Positions 35,645 through 44,985 are shown, numbered from the stretch's first letter. The stretch is DNA of 64,000 nucleotides from Diaphorobacter sp. HDW4A (GCF_011305995.1 NZ_CP049910.1:4588001-4652000); one strand, 5' to 3'. The notes: generated by a model not told the origin, from the sequence alone. Numbers and translations: made by a program.

Positions 35645-36394
35645 CTACTTGCGCGTTGTGAGATCGAGGATGATCTTCTCGGTCTCGCGCGAGAGAATTT
35701 GCGCTGCCACCGCATTGCCCGGAGCAAAGCCCACACCGTGCTCGAAGCGCTTGAGGTGCAGGCTCTGCTGGCTCACACCCACATGCTGCACGCGCGACTC
35801 CAACAGACAACAAAGCGGAATAAGCGCTCGCAGAAACTGACAGACGTCCTGCGCGTAGCGCTTGGACATCGGCACATGCTGCAATACATGCACAACAACA
35901 GGCTTGCTCCAGACTGTTCCCATCAAACCGATGGATTGCTTGATCAATAGCTCAGGAGTGCCGCCAATTCGTGATTCAGTGTGATGCATCGGGGTGTTTA
36001 GAAGCGAAAGCAAGCCGCTCGAACGCGAAAAGCCCTGCTGTGCAGCGTGCAACCAGTCGTCCGCAACAATCAGGCCACTGTCCAGCAGGGCCAAATGTTG
36101 ATGCTCCTGGCTTTGCACAAAGAAGCGGAAGATGCGCTCAATTGCCCGTTCAGCGCTTGTACTGTGCTGATTGAACCGCATCATGTTCGCCTTGGGGTCC
36201 AGACTGCGACGCAGGAGCATTGGGTCGAACTCGTAGCTCGCGTCATCAAATGCGTACAAATTGCCGTGCAGCACATCACGGCTGGCGCGCACGCTTTCAA
36301 GCAGGTGAAGCAAATGTCCCATCCGGTTGAACACCGGAACCGCGATCATCAGTGAATTGTTGAACGCGTTGAAATCAGGGCTCGATTCCGTCAT
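35645..36394 (-). CDS. GT-A glycosyltransferase-like paralogue with altered DXD (DSG)
   Basis: 249 residues. Clearly related along its length to the protein at 29025-29783: MIAVPVFNRMGHLLHLLES, YAFDDASYEFDPMLLRRSLDP, CLLESRVQHVGVSQQ and ILSRETEKIIL. The metal motif, D-S-D in the paralogue, is D105-S106-G107 here, losing the second acidic residue. A DD pair follows at 112-113 (IVADDWL). It may be inactive, metal-independent or use the later acid pair. It overlaps the upstream GT gene by four bases. Confidence 0.75.
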   Translation of the reverse strand: MTESSPDFNAFNNSLMIAVPVFNRMGHLLHLLESVRASRDVLHGNLYAFDDASYEFDPMLLRRSLDPKANMMRFNQHSTSAERAIERIFRFFVQSQEHQHLALLDSGLIVADDWLHAAQQGFSRSSGLLSLLNTPMHHTESRIGGTPELLIKQSIGLMGTVWSKPVVVHVLQHVPMSKRYAQDVCQFLRALIPLCCLLESRVQHVGVSQQSLHLKRFEHGVGFAPGNAVAAQILSRETEKIILDLTTRK

Positions 36395-37557
36395 GACCGC
36401 AGGCCCTCAGAACGTACCGGAAGTTGCAGCAATTGCGCCACCATGGCGCTTGCGATCATCTGGGGCTGAAAGCGGTTGCGGATGCTTTGCGCAGCACGCT
36501 GTCCGCGCATGGCCGCCTCTTGCTGCTGCCCAAACACCGAGCGCAACGTCGCCACCGCTTCAGCGTGGTTGGGTTCCGCCCAGCGCTGGTCCGGGCAGTT
36601 GCAGATGCCTTGCACTTCCATCTGCACAGGCACCAATTGCCCACTCACCAGATAGGCGCTCTTTGCATCCAGAAATGCCAGCGGCCCGCCCCAATTCGTG
36701 ATCACGACAGGCTTGCCCAGCGCCGCCGCTTCGAACGCGCCAAGCCCCCAGCCTTCACCACGATTCAGCGACACGAAGCTATCGCCAACCGCATGCAATG
36801 CCTGCATGTCGGCATCGATGAGATCCTCCGCCACATGATGTACTGGCGGCACAGCACGACCTAAACGGGCTTGCGCTCTCTGAACCAGAACTGCCAGTTG
36901 CCTTCGACTCGGGATGTACTGGGGATTGCCCGTCTCGCGCAAGGTCCGTTCCTGGTCAAACGGCGTGCTCTTGATCACCAGTCCCACTGGGTCATTCGCT
37001 GAGAATGCTTCGCAGAACGCCTCCACCAGACAGTCCATGCCCTTGCGCTGTTGCCATGCGCCAATGGTGTAGAAGACATACCGCCCTTCAAGTCCTGGAA
37101 GGCGCCGCCGCATGTAAAACACATCCTGCGGCAGTGCGGGTTGCATGGGCTTGGGAATGTGCGGAGTCACGATGATGGGAATCTGCACACCTCCTTGGCG
37201 AAACACATCTCGATTCCACTCGGTAGGAACGATGACCGCGTCCATCAGATTGATCAGCGTCGGCCAATGGGGAGGCAGGCGATCAGTTTCCCAGACCGTA
37301 TGCCCCACGACGCGATGCGCTCCTGCTGCATGCTCCCGCTTCACATAGTCCGGAAAATACTCAGGCATGGTATGCACGATGGTGGCATCAGGCACCTGCT
37401 CGGTGTTATATGGCGCAATGCACGTCACCTGTCGCGCAGGCTCCCATATCACCTGCATGCCCGAACTAGCCATCGCGCTCACCAATGCGGATGCTGCCTG
37501 CGCATAACCGGTGTGATCGGTGAAGCCTATGTATTTGAAGCGCGGGGGGTGCGCCAT
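36391..37557 (-). CDS. GT4-type glycosyltransferase
   Basis: 388 residues from the ATG at 37555-37557 (MAHPPRFKYIGFTDHTGYAQ); an upstream in-frame extension lacks coding character. GT-B fold: HRVVGHTVWETDRLPPHW and VIVPTEWNRDVFRQGGV in the acceptor half, FYTIGAWQQRKGMDCLVEAF at the linker and the full donor-site block LNRGEGWGLGAFEAAALGKPVV with the EAAALG glutamate. The family adds hexoses to glycans with retention of configuration. First of a two-gene minus-strand unit; a tRNA gene lies 60 bases upstream. Confidence 0.85.
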   Translation of the reverse strand: MAHPPRFKYIGFTDHTGYAQAASALVSAMASSGMQVIWEPARQVTCIAPYNTEQVPDATIVHTMPEYFPDYVKREHAAGAHRVVGHTVWETDRLPPHWPTLINLMDAVIVPTEWNRDVFRQGGVQIPIIVTPHIPKPMQPALPQDVFYMRRRLPGLEGRYVFYTIGAWQQRKGMDCLVEAFCEAFSANDPVGLVIKSTPFDQERTLRETGNPQYIPSRRQLAVLVQRAQARLGRAVPPVHHVAEDLIDADMQALHAVGDSFVSLNRGEGWGLGAFEAAALGKPVVITNWGGPLAFLDAKSAYLVSGQLVPVQMEVQGICNCPDQRWAEPNHAEAVATLRSVFGQQQEAAMRGQRAAQSIRNRFQPQMIASAMVAQLLQLPVRSEGLRS

Positions 37558-37617
37558 GAGCCGCCCTTTCGAGATTCGCTTCGAAGTGCTACGCTTCGAG
37601 GGAACCATCGATATTGA

Positions 37618-37693
37618 TGGTGCGGCTGGCGGGGATCGAACCCACGACCCTTGGCTTCGGAGGCCAATACTCTATCCACTGAGCTACAGCCGC
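37618..37693 (-). tRNA. tRNA-Arg (anticodon CCG), CCA encoded
   Basis: On the minus strand a 7-bp acceptor stem GCGGCTG/CAGCCGC, D-arm TAGCTCAGTGGATAGAG, anticodon stem TTGGC/GCCAA with loop CTCCGAA (anticodon CCG, reading CGG) and T-arm GGTTCGATCCC are visible. Discriminator A is followed by an encoded CCA at 37620-37618. It borders the glycosyltransferase region; no integrase or repeated 3' end was noticed. Confidence 0.95.
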
Positions 37694-37745
37694 GTGCTGT
37701 ATGTAACGAGCAAAAAGACGCGGTTGCAGGCAACCGGACTGGCGA

Positions 37746-38423
37746 TTATGGCATGGCTCGGGGGTGTTCTTCTCGCGATTGAGGGCTGGACGCGCTTACT
37801 CGCGATAGGTGGGATGCAAAGCCCAGACCTGACAAATAGGCATCCACTGACATACAACCAGCATCGGTCAGGGGGAAACTCCCCTCATTCAAAACCCAGC
37901 CGTGTATGAGCCCGACAAACAATGCATGCAAGCCCTGCGCCGCGATATCCGCTGGCATGGGCAAGGTCACGTTCAGTTGGCGGGCTGCCGCGCTCAGGTC
38001 TTCGGTGAATTTGGCACGGGAGACCTCTGCCGCCTCGACGTGGCGCTCGCGCACGGCTGCGAGTTCGCCGACGTATTCCATCTTGAACACGGCGGTGTCG
38101 AAGATCTTGCGGCGGCGGTCATCGAGCGCGACGTTCTCGAAGACATTGCGGATGGATTTGCGGATGCGGTCCAGTGGCTCGAGGTCCCCGTATATGTCGT
38201 CGCAGATTTCGTCGAAGGGCATGCAGACGCGGTTCAGCACGGAGTTGAACACGTCCACCTTGTCCTTGAAGTGCCAGTACACCGCGCCCCGGGTCGCACC
38301 AGCGCGCTGCGCGATGTCGCCCAGCGAGGTGCGGGACACGCCTTTTTCGAAGAACACCTCTTCGGCCGCATCCAGGAGTTTGGTGCGGGTTTCGTCTGCT
38401 TCTGCCTTGGTTCGCCTTGCCAT
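37746..38423 (-). CDS. acrR: TetR-family efflux repressor (AcrR/TtgR type)
   Basis: 225 residues. The N-terminal helix-turn-helix (about 11-58) reads TRTKLLDAAEEVFFEKGVS, then TSLGDIAQRAGATRGAVYWHF, the AcrR/TtgR/NalC-like recognition helix. The C-terminal ligand domain includes DRRRKIFDTAVFKMEYVGEL, also AcrR-like. Divergent from the RND efflux genes, with an AcrR-type palindrome at 38522-38551 between them. Expected role: repress acrAB and itself until a drug or toxic ligand binds. Confidence 0.88.
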   Translation of the reverse strand: MARRTKAEADETRTKLLDAAEEVFFEKGVSRTSLGDIAQRAGATRGAVYWHFKDKVDVFNSVLNRVCMPFDEICDDIYGDLEPLDRIRKSIRNVFENVALDDRRRKIFDTAVFKMEYVGELAAVRERHVEAAEVSRAKFTEDLSAAARQLNVTLPMPADIAAQGLHALFVGLIHGWVLNEGSFPLTDAGCMSVDAYLSGLGFASHLSRVSASSPQSREEHPRAMP

Positions 38424-38521
38424 GTATCGGGCCCTCTGTGAGCCAGGTCCATCTGTCTCTGTATGTTTTGGCTCCGAAGAGCCGTTTTGATTCGTGGGTG
38501 GGGTAAATCCCCGGTGTCACT

Positions 38522-38551
38522 AATTATACATTTATGCATGTATGTATAATT
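38522..38551. promoter_or_regulatory. AcrR-type operator overlapping divergent -10 elements
   Basis: Perfect 10-bp arms AATTATACAT and ATGTATAATT separated by 10 bases (centre TTATGCATGT). The core closely resembles the E. coli AcrR site (TACATACATT...AATGTATGTA). Each arm contains TATAAT: 38545-38550 for the pump direction, and the complement of 38523-38528 for the repressor direction. Repressor binding would block both. No good -35 was found. From here to the membrane-fusion gene is a ~280-base leader with nothing else I can name. Confidence 0.75.
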
Positions 38552-38833
38552 GCTGCATCAAATTCGTGGGATATGGGCAAAGGAATCCTCTGCACGAATC
38601 GGATCGACGCATGCTTGAGCGGTCTCGGGCGGTCTGCGACGTTGAAAATCCTCGCGGTAACTACGGCTATCGCTGCGGTTTTCACCTTACGGCCTATCCT
38701 GATCCGCACAAGCTGCTCGTCGATCGATTCGCGCAGAGAATCCCCGTGGCCCGTCTCCAAGGCGCCGACAGGACACAAGAGCGCACGTAGCGATTGATAT
38801 ATCCATTAAAAAATGTCTACCGGAAGGACTTTC

Positions 38834-40138
38834 ATGCATCCCGTGTATGAAGCAACCCAGGCGGCTCAAGGCCACTCTTCTTTTGTTTTTCGCCACTCCA
38901 AATCTGCGGCCATTGTTGTGACATTGGTCGCGGCGCTGGGCCTTGCTGCTTGTGGTGACAAGAAGGCTGAGCAGCAGCACGCTCCACAGGGCCAAGCCAA
39001 ACCGCCGGAAGTGGGCGTGGTGACGGCCGAGCTGCAGAACGTGCCTATCGTGTCTGACCTGCCCGGTCGCCTTGAAGCCTCGCGCGTGGCCCAGGTCCGT
39101 GCGCGTGCTGCGGGTATCGTGCAAAAGCGTACCTTCCAGGAAGGCTCGAACGTGAAGGCCGGTCAGGTGCTGTTCCAGATCGACAACACGCCCTATAAGG
39201 CCAACCTGCAGAGCGCTCAGGCGACCTTGGCGCAGGCCGAGGCCAATCTGGCACAGGCTTCTTCTACCGCCCGCCGCTACAAGCCGCTGGTGGAGGCCAA
39301 TGCCATCAGCAAGCAGGAATACGACGTCGCAGTAGCCAACGAAAAAGCCGCTCAGGCACAGGTGGCCGCTGGCAAGGCTGCGGTGACCAATGCCAATGTG
39401 AGTCTCGGCTATGCAACGGTCACAGCGCCGATTTCCGGCCGCATCGGCCGTGCGCTGGTGACCGAAGGTGCTCTGGTCGGCCAGGGCGATGCAACGCAGC
39501 TCGCGGTGATCCAGCAGATCAACCCGATGTATGTGAACATCACCCAGTCGTCTTCCGAGATCCTGCGCCTGCGCGAGGCGCTGGCCCAAGGCAAGCTGAC
39601 AAGCGACGGCGCTGCAGGCGCGCGGGTGAGCGTCTACACCGACGACGGCCGCAAGATGCCGCAGCAGGGTCGCTTGCTGTTCACCGACCTGACCGTGGAC
39701 GAGACCACCGGCCAGGTGCAGGTGCGCGCCGAGATCCCGAACCCCGACGGCATGCTGCTGCCGGGCATGTACGTGCGTGTGAAGCTGGAGCAGGCTCAGA
39801 TCGACAACGCGATGCTGATTCCGCAGCAGTCCGTCACTCGCAATGAGAAGGGCAACTTCGTGATGGTGGTGGCCGATGATGGCTCCGTCAGCCCGCGCCC
39901 TGTTCAGATCAGCCAGTCGCAAGGCACCAACTGGATCGTGACGTCGGGCCTGAAGGCTGGCGAAAAGGTCATGGTGGATGGTCTGGTGAAGGTCGGCATG
40001 GGTGCCAAGAAAGTGACTCCAGTGCCATGGACAGGCTCATCGCAGCCAGCCGCACAGCCACAACAGCCCGCAAGCGCCGCAGCGGCACCCGCCTCCGCAG
40101 CGTCGGGCCCCGCTGCTGCCGCTTCGTCCGGCAAGTAA
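38834..40138 (+). CDS. acrA: RND efflux periplasmic adaptor (AcrA/MexA family lipoprotein)
   Basis: 434 residues from ATG 38834, chosen for GGAAGGA at 38822-38828 five bases upstream rather than an ATG 21 bases earlier. Signal with lipobox LGLAAC. Lipoyl half domain, then a coiled-coil hairpin (ANLQSAQATLAQAEANLAQAS ... AQVAAGKAAVTNANV), second lipoyl half (YATVTAPISGRIGRALVTEG), beta-barrel and membrane-proximal domains. The C-terminal ~45 residues are low-complexity Ala/Pro/Ser. It bridges the inner-membrane pump and outer-membrane channel encoded next. 15 bases to the pump gene. Confidence 0.93.
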   Translation: MHPVYEATQAAQGHSSFVFRHSKSAAIVVTLVAALGLAACGDKKAEQQHAPQGQAKPPEVGVVTAELQNVPIVSDLPGRLEASRVAQVRARAAGIVQKRTFQEGSNVKAGQVLFQIDNTPYKANLQSAQATLAQAEANLAQASSTARRYKPLVEANAISKQEYDVAVANEKAAQAQVAAGKAAVTNANVSLGYATVTAPISGRIGRALVTEGALVGQGDATQLAVIQQINPMYVNITQSSSEILRLREALAQGKLTSDGAAGARVSVYTDDGRKMPQQGRLLFTDLTVDETTGQVQVRAEIPNPDGMLLPGMYVRVKLEQAQIDNAMLIPQQSVTRNEKGNFVMVVADDGSVSPRPVQISQSQGTNWIVTSGLKAGEKVMVDGLVKVGMGAKKVTPVPWTGSSQPAAQPQQPASAAAAPASAASGPAAAASSGK

Positions 40139-40153
40139 TCGGAACGACCTCAC

Positions 40154-43100
40154 ATGTCGAAGTTTTTTATCCACAGACCCATCTTTGCATGGGTGATTGC
40201 CATTTTTGTGGTGCTGTTCGGTATTGTGTCGATCACACAATTGCCGGTAGCACAGTTCCCGTCCGTGGCGCCCCCGACCATCACGGTGACAGCCACCTAT
40301 CCAGGTGCCACTTCCGAGGCCATGACCGACTCGGTGCTTCAACTCATCGAGCGTGAAATCAATGGTGCCACGGGTCTCATGTACATGGAGACCAAGGCAC
40401 CTGCTGGCGGACAGGGCACGCTCACCGTGACTTTCCAGCCGGGCACCGACCCCGACCTGGCTCAGGTGGACGTGCAAAACCGTCTGTCGCGCGCTCTGCC
40501 GCGTCTGCCCTCCGTGGTGCAGGCGCTGGGTGTGCGCGTCGACAAGGCGATGAGCAACTTCCTGATGATTCTGGCGTTCCAGTCCACGGACGGTGCCACA
40601 GCGCGCGATGACATCGCAGACTATGTGAACCGCAACGTGCTGCCGGAAGTGCAGCGTCTGGACGGCGTCGGCAAGGCACAGCTGTTCGCCTCTGGCCGTG
40701 CGATGCGCATCTGGGTCGATCCCGCCAAGCTGCAGGGCTACGGCCTGTCGATCGCCTCGGTGAACGCCGCGATTGCCGCGCAAAACCAGCAGATCTCCGG
40801 CGGTGCGCTGGGCGATGCACCATCGATCCCCGGCACGACCATGAGCGCCACTATCGTGGTGCCAGGCCAGCTCACGACGCCCGAAGAATTCGGCAACGTG
40901 GTGCTGCGCTCCAATGCCAACGGCTCCACCGTGCGCATCAAGGATGTGGCGCGCGTGGAACTGGGCATCGAGAATTACGGTTTCAACTCGCGTCTGGATG
41001 GCAAGCCTGCGATTGCCATGGCCGTGCAGCTCACATCGACTGCCAACGCCATGGCCACTGCCAAGTTGGTCAACACCAAGATGAACGAGCTCGCGCCCTT
41101 TCTGCCTGCGGGCGTGAAATGGTCGGCTCCGTACGACACCTCCAAGTTCGTGAAGATCTCCATCGAGAAGGTGGTTCACACGCTGCTTGAAGCCATCGTG
41201 CTGGTGTTCATCGTGATGCTGATCTTCCTGCAGAACATCCGCTACACGCTGATTCCTACCATTGTGGTGCCTATCGCGCTGCTGGGCACCTTTGCCGTGA
41301 TGCTGCTGGCGGGCCTGACCATCAATATTCTGGCGATGTTCGCCATGGTGCTGGTGATCGGTATCGTCGTGGATGATGCCATCGTGGTGGTGGAAAACGT
41401 CGAACGGATCATGTCCGAAGAAGGTATACCGCCCAAGGAAGCCACCATCAAGGCCATGGGCCAGATCCAGGGCGCCGTGGTCGGTATCACCGTGATTCTG
41501 GTGACCGTGTTCGTTCCGCTGGCTCTGTTCAGTGGCGCGACCGGCAACATCTACCGCCAGTTCTCGCTGGTGATGGCGATCTCGATCTTCTTCTCGGGCT
41601 TCTTCGCGCTCACGCTGACTCCGGCACTCTGCGCGACCATGCTCAAGCCCATCGCCAAGGGCCACGCGCACGACAAGAAGACCGGCCTGCTCGGCCCCTT
41701 TTACAACTGGTTCAACCGCAATTTCGACAAAGGCGCCAAGCAATACCACCGTGCGGTGGGTGGCGTGGTGCGTCGTTCGCTGCAGTCGCTGGTGGTGTTT
41801 GTGCTGGTGGTCGTGGGCGTGGTGTTCCTGTTCATGCGCATGCCGACCTCGTTCCTGCCAACGGAAGATCAGGGCTACGTGATCTCGCTGGTGCAACTGC
41901 CGCCGGGTGCGACGCAGGAGCGGACCAGCAAGACGATGAACGAGCTGGAAGACTACGTGCTCAAGCAGCCTGAAACCGATCACATCGTGAGCATTCTGGG
42001 CTTCAGCTTCTCGGGTACCGGTCAGAACATGGGTCTGGCGTTCACCACGCTCAAGGACTGGTCCGAGCGCTCCGGCCCCGGTCAGGATGCCAACACGTTC
42101 GCTGGCAAGTCCATGGGTGCGTTGTCCAAGGTGCGCGATGGTTTCATCTACACCCTGGTGCCACCATCCATTCCCGAACTGGGAACCAGCGACGGCTTCA
42201 CCTTCCGCCTGCAGGACCGTGGCAACAAGGGACATGCAGCACTCGTGGCCGCCCGCAACGAGCTGATGTCCAAGGCCAATCAAAGCCCGATCCTCACCGG
42301 CGTGCGTTTTGATGGCGTGGATGACGCACCTCAATGGCAAGTCGACATCAACCGCGACGCCGTGGCCGCACAGCGTGTGAGCATGGGCGATCTGGCCACC
42401 ACACTGGCGACTGCGCTGGGCTCTTCGAACTCCACCGACTTCCCGAACAAGGGCTACATGCAGCGCGTGACCATTCAGGCCGATGCGGGTCGCCGCATGT
42501 TGCCCGAGGACGTGATGCGCCTGACCGTGCCCAATGCGGAAGGCAAGCTGGTGGAACTCTCGACCATGGTGACGACCAAGTGGATCTCCGGCCCAATGCA
42601 GGTGACGCGCTACAACGGCTATTCATCGATGAGCATCACCGGCTCAGCGAAGGCACCTTACACCAGCGGTCAGGCCATGGAAGAAATGCAGAAGCTGGCG
42701 TCCGAACTGCCCGAAGGCTTCGGTTTCGAGTGGACCGGTCAATCGCTGGACGAACGCAAGGCAGGCTCCTCGGCCATGTACCTGTACGCGTTCTCGATCC
42801 TGGCGGTGTTCCTCTGCCTGGCCGCGCTGTACGAGAGCTGGTCAATCCCGCTGTCCGTGCTGCTGGTGGTGCCACTCGGTGTGTTCGGTGCGCTGGTCGG
42901 CATGTTGCTGCGCGGCATGCCCAACGACATCTACTTCCAGGTGGCGCTGATCACGGTGATCGGTTTGTCGGCGAAAAACGCGATTCTGATCATCGAGTTC
43001 GCGAAAGACCTGCACGCGCAGGGCATGAGCGCATTCGATGCGGCATTGGAAGCTGCACATCTGCGGTTCCGACCGATTCTGATGACCTCGCTCGCATTCA

Positions 43101-43333
43101 TTCTCGGCGTGGTGCCGCTGTACATCGCCTCGGGCGCCAGCGCAGCCAGCCAGAAGGCCATCGGCACCGGTGTGTTCTGGGGCATGATGATCGGCACGCC
43201 GCTCTCCGTGTTCCTGGTTCCGGTGTTCTTCGTGGTGATCTTCAAGCTGTTCGGCAAGAAGGAAAAGCAGGATCTTGCTCCGCAAAACAACGGCGACACC
43301 ATTGCCGCACAGGGAGGTTCACACCATGAATAA
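40154..43333 (+). CDS. acrB: RND multidrug efflux pump, inner-membrane transporter (AcrB/MexB, HAE1)
   Basis: 1059 residues, normal for the HAE1 family. The N-terminus MSKFFIHRPIFAWVIAI is typical. Proton-relay Asp407-Asp408 sit in VIGIVVDDAIVVVENVER, and the Lys equivalent lies in VGLSAKNAILI-like IGLSAKNAILIIEFAKDL. Two sets of six membrane helices flank large porter loops. It exports lipophilic compounds by proton antiport as a trimer. It overlaps the outer-membrane gene by 8 bases. The specific substrate range cannot be read from the sequence. Confidence 0.95.
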   Translation: MSKFFIHRPIFAWVIAIFVVLFGIVSITQLPVAQFPSVAPPTITVTATYPGATSEAMTDSVLQLIEREINGATGLMYMETKAPAGGQGTLTVTFQPGTDPDLAQVDVQNRLSRALPRLPSVVQALGVRVDKAMSNFLMILAFQSTDGATARDDIADYVNRNVLPEVQRLDGVGKAQLFASGRAMRIWVDPAKLQGYGLSIASVNAAIAAQNQQISGGALGDAPSIPGTTMSATIVVPGQLTTPEEFGNVVLRSNANGSTVRIKDVARVELGIENYGFNSRLDGKPAIAMAVQLTSTANAMATAKLVNTKMNELAPFLPAGVKWSAPYDTSKFVKISIEKVVHTLLEAIVLVFIVMLIFLQNIRYTLIPTIVVPIALLGTFAVMLLAGLTINILAMFAMVLVIGIVVDDAIVVVENVERIMSEEGIPPKEATIKAMGQIQGAVVGITVILVTVFVPLALFSGATGNIYRQFSLVMAISIFFSGFFALTLTPALCATMLKPIAKGHAHDKKTGLLGPFYNWFNRNFDKGAKQYHRAVGGVVRRSLQSLVVFVLVVVGVVFLFMRMPTSFLPTEDQGYVISLVQLPPGATQERTSKTMNELEDYVLKQPETDHIVSILGFSFSGTGQNMGLAFTTLKDWSERSGPGQDANTFAGKSMGALSKVRDGFIYTLVPPSIPELGTSDGFTFRLQDRGNKGHAALVAARNELMSKANQSPILTGVRFDGVDDAPQWQVDINRDAVAAQRVSMGDLATTLATALGSSNSTDFPNKGYMQRVTIQADAGRRMLPEDVMRLTVPNAEGKLVELSTMVTTKWISGPMQVTRYNGYSSMSITGSAKAPYTSGQAMEEMQKLASELPEGFGFEWTGQSLDERKAGSSAMYLYAFSILAVFLCLAALYESWSIPLSVLLVVPLGVFGALVGMLLRGMPNDIYFQVALITVIGLSAKNAILIIEFAKDLHAQGMSAFDAALEAAHLRFRPILMTSLAFILGVVPLYIASGASAASQKAIGTGVFWGMMIGTPLSVFLVPVFFVVIFKLFGKKEKQDLAPQNNGDTIAAQGGSHHE

Positions 43334-44783
43334 CAAAAGACTCGTTCCCACGCTGCTGGCCGTCGCGCTGATGGCGACGGGTTGTTCTTTCATTCCGACG
43401 ATGGGCAAGACCGACCTGCCCGTGGCCGATCAATATCCGATCGCCACGGCGGCGACCGATGCCCCAGCTGCCGACATCCCGTGGAAGAGCTTCTACACCG
43501 ACGCGCGCCTGCAGCAGATCATCGACCTTGCGCTGGAAAACAACCGCGACCTGCGGGTGGCTGTTCTCAACATCGACAAGGCCCGCGCGGCCTACGACAT
43601 CCAGGGCGCCGCCCTGTATCCGGAAGTCGGTGTGAGCGCCTCCGCCACGCGTGCGCCCAGCCAGCTGACCGGGAAGTATACGAACAGCTACAACGTGGGT
43701 CTCGCCACTGCCAACTGGGAAATCGACTTCTGGGGCCGCATTCGCAGCCTTAAGGACCAGGCCCTGGCCCAGTACCTCTCCACCGAGGAAGGCCGCAAGT
43801 CCACGCAGATCACCTTGATCGCGGCGGTCGCCAACACTTGGCTTGGCCTGCAGGCAGATGAGGAGCTGCTGGAGATCTCGCGCAGCACGCTGCAAACGCG
43901 CGAGGAATCGATCAAGCTGGCCAAACTGCGTTTCGACGCGGGTGCGGCTTCCGAGCTCGACTTCCGCCAGGCCCAGACGCTGACCGAAACCGCCCGTGCC
44001 ACGCTGGCTGCCCAGACGCGCCAGCGCGATCTGGACATCAACGCACTGACGTTGCTGGTCGGCGGTCAGGTGCCGCCTGACCTGCTCACCAGCCTCAAGG
44101 GCAAGAAGCTGACCGACCTGCCCGCGCTCGCTGACGTGCCGGCCGGTCTACCGTCTGACCTGCTGCTGCGCCGCCCGGACATCCGTTCCGCCGAGCAACA
44201 GATGGTCGCCGCCAACGCCAACATCGGCGCGGCACGCGCCCTGTTCTTCCCGAACATCTCGCTGACCGCCTCGGCCGGTTTCGCCAACAACGAAATCTCG
44301 GATCTGTTCCAGTCAGGCTCGAAGTACTTCAGCATCGGCCCCTCGCTGTACCTGCCGATCTTCACGGCGGGCCGCAATCAGGCCAACCTCGAAGTGGCCG
44401 AAGTCAGCAAGAAGATTGCTGCAGCGCAGTATGAAAAGTCGATCCAGACCGCCTTCCGCGAAGTCTCGGACTCGCTGGTCAGTCGCCGCACGCTGGTCGA
44501 CCAGCTCAAGGCACAGCAGGCCCAGGTGGACGCTGTGAGCGCACAGTTCAAGCTGTCCGACCTGCGCTACCGCAACGGCGTGTCCAGCTACCTGGACCTG
44601 CTGGACGCCCAACGCACCCTCTTCACCGCCGAGCAGGCTGTGGTGCAGGTGCGACTGGCGCTGATACAGAACCAGGTGAGCCTCTACAAGGTCCTCGGCG
44701 GTGGCTGGAGCCCCGAAGACGACCGTGCCACAGCCCGATCTGCCAGCGCGACAGGCAAAGAAGCCGACAAGACTGTTCAGTAA
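43326..44783 (+). CDS. oprM: Outer-membrane efflux lipoprotein (NodT/OprM family)
   Basis: 485 residues from the ATG overlapping the pump's stop. Lipobox in ALMATGC. Two OEP repeats: WEIDFWGRIRSLKDQALAQYLS in the first and LYLPIFTAGRNQANLEVAEV in the second, with long amphipathic helices (ESIKLAKLRFDAGAASELDFRQAQ) and the LPSDLLLRRPDIRSAEQQM signature. Forms the TolC-like channel for the AcrAB-type pump. The gene symbol follows the family name; orthology was not tested. A terminator follows. Confidence 0.9.
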   Translation: MNNKRLVPTLLAVALMATGCSFIPTMGKTDLPVADQYPIATAATDAPAADIPWKSFYTDARLQQIIDLALENNRDLRVAVLNIDKARAAYDIQGAALYPEVGVSASATRAPSQLTGKYTNSYNVGLATANWEIDFWGRIRSLKDQALAQYLSTEEGRKSTQITLIAAVANTWLGLQADEELLEISRSTLQTREESIKLAKLRFDAGAASELDFRQAQTLTETARATLAAQTRQRDLDINALTLLVGGQVPPDLLTSLKGKKLTDLPALADVPAGLPSDLLLRRPDIRSAEQQMVAANANIGAARALFFPNISLTASAGFANNEISDLFQSGSKYFSIGPSLYLPIFTAGRNQANLEVAEVSKKIAAAQYEKSIQTAFREVSDSLVSRRTLVDQLKAQQAQVDAVSAQFKLSDLRYRNGVSSYLDLLDAQRTLFTAEQAVVQVRLALIQNQVSLYKVLGGGWSPEDDRATARSASATGKEADKTVQ

Positions 44784-44815
44784 TTCATATTGAATATCTC
44801 GGTTTTATTGAATAA

Positions 44816-44836
44816 GGGCGCCTCGGCGCCCTTTTC
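44816..44836 (+). terminator. Terminator of the efflux operon
   Basis: GGGCGC, loop CTCG, GCGCCC and then TTTTCTTTT, 33 bases after the outer-membrane protein stop. Confidence 0.88.
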
Positions 44837-44985
44837 TTTTGCATTTAAGTGTTGCTGAATTGACTCAACGCAAGCCAATTCTGCGCCCAACGTCAACCCG
44901 GAACTTCGCCCGGTGGCCTTCGAAAGTCCCATCTATATAATCATTGGATAACTTTAGTTCGATAAACGCTGAGACTGAGGACCCC

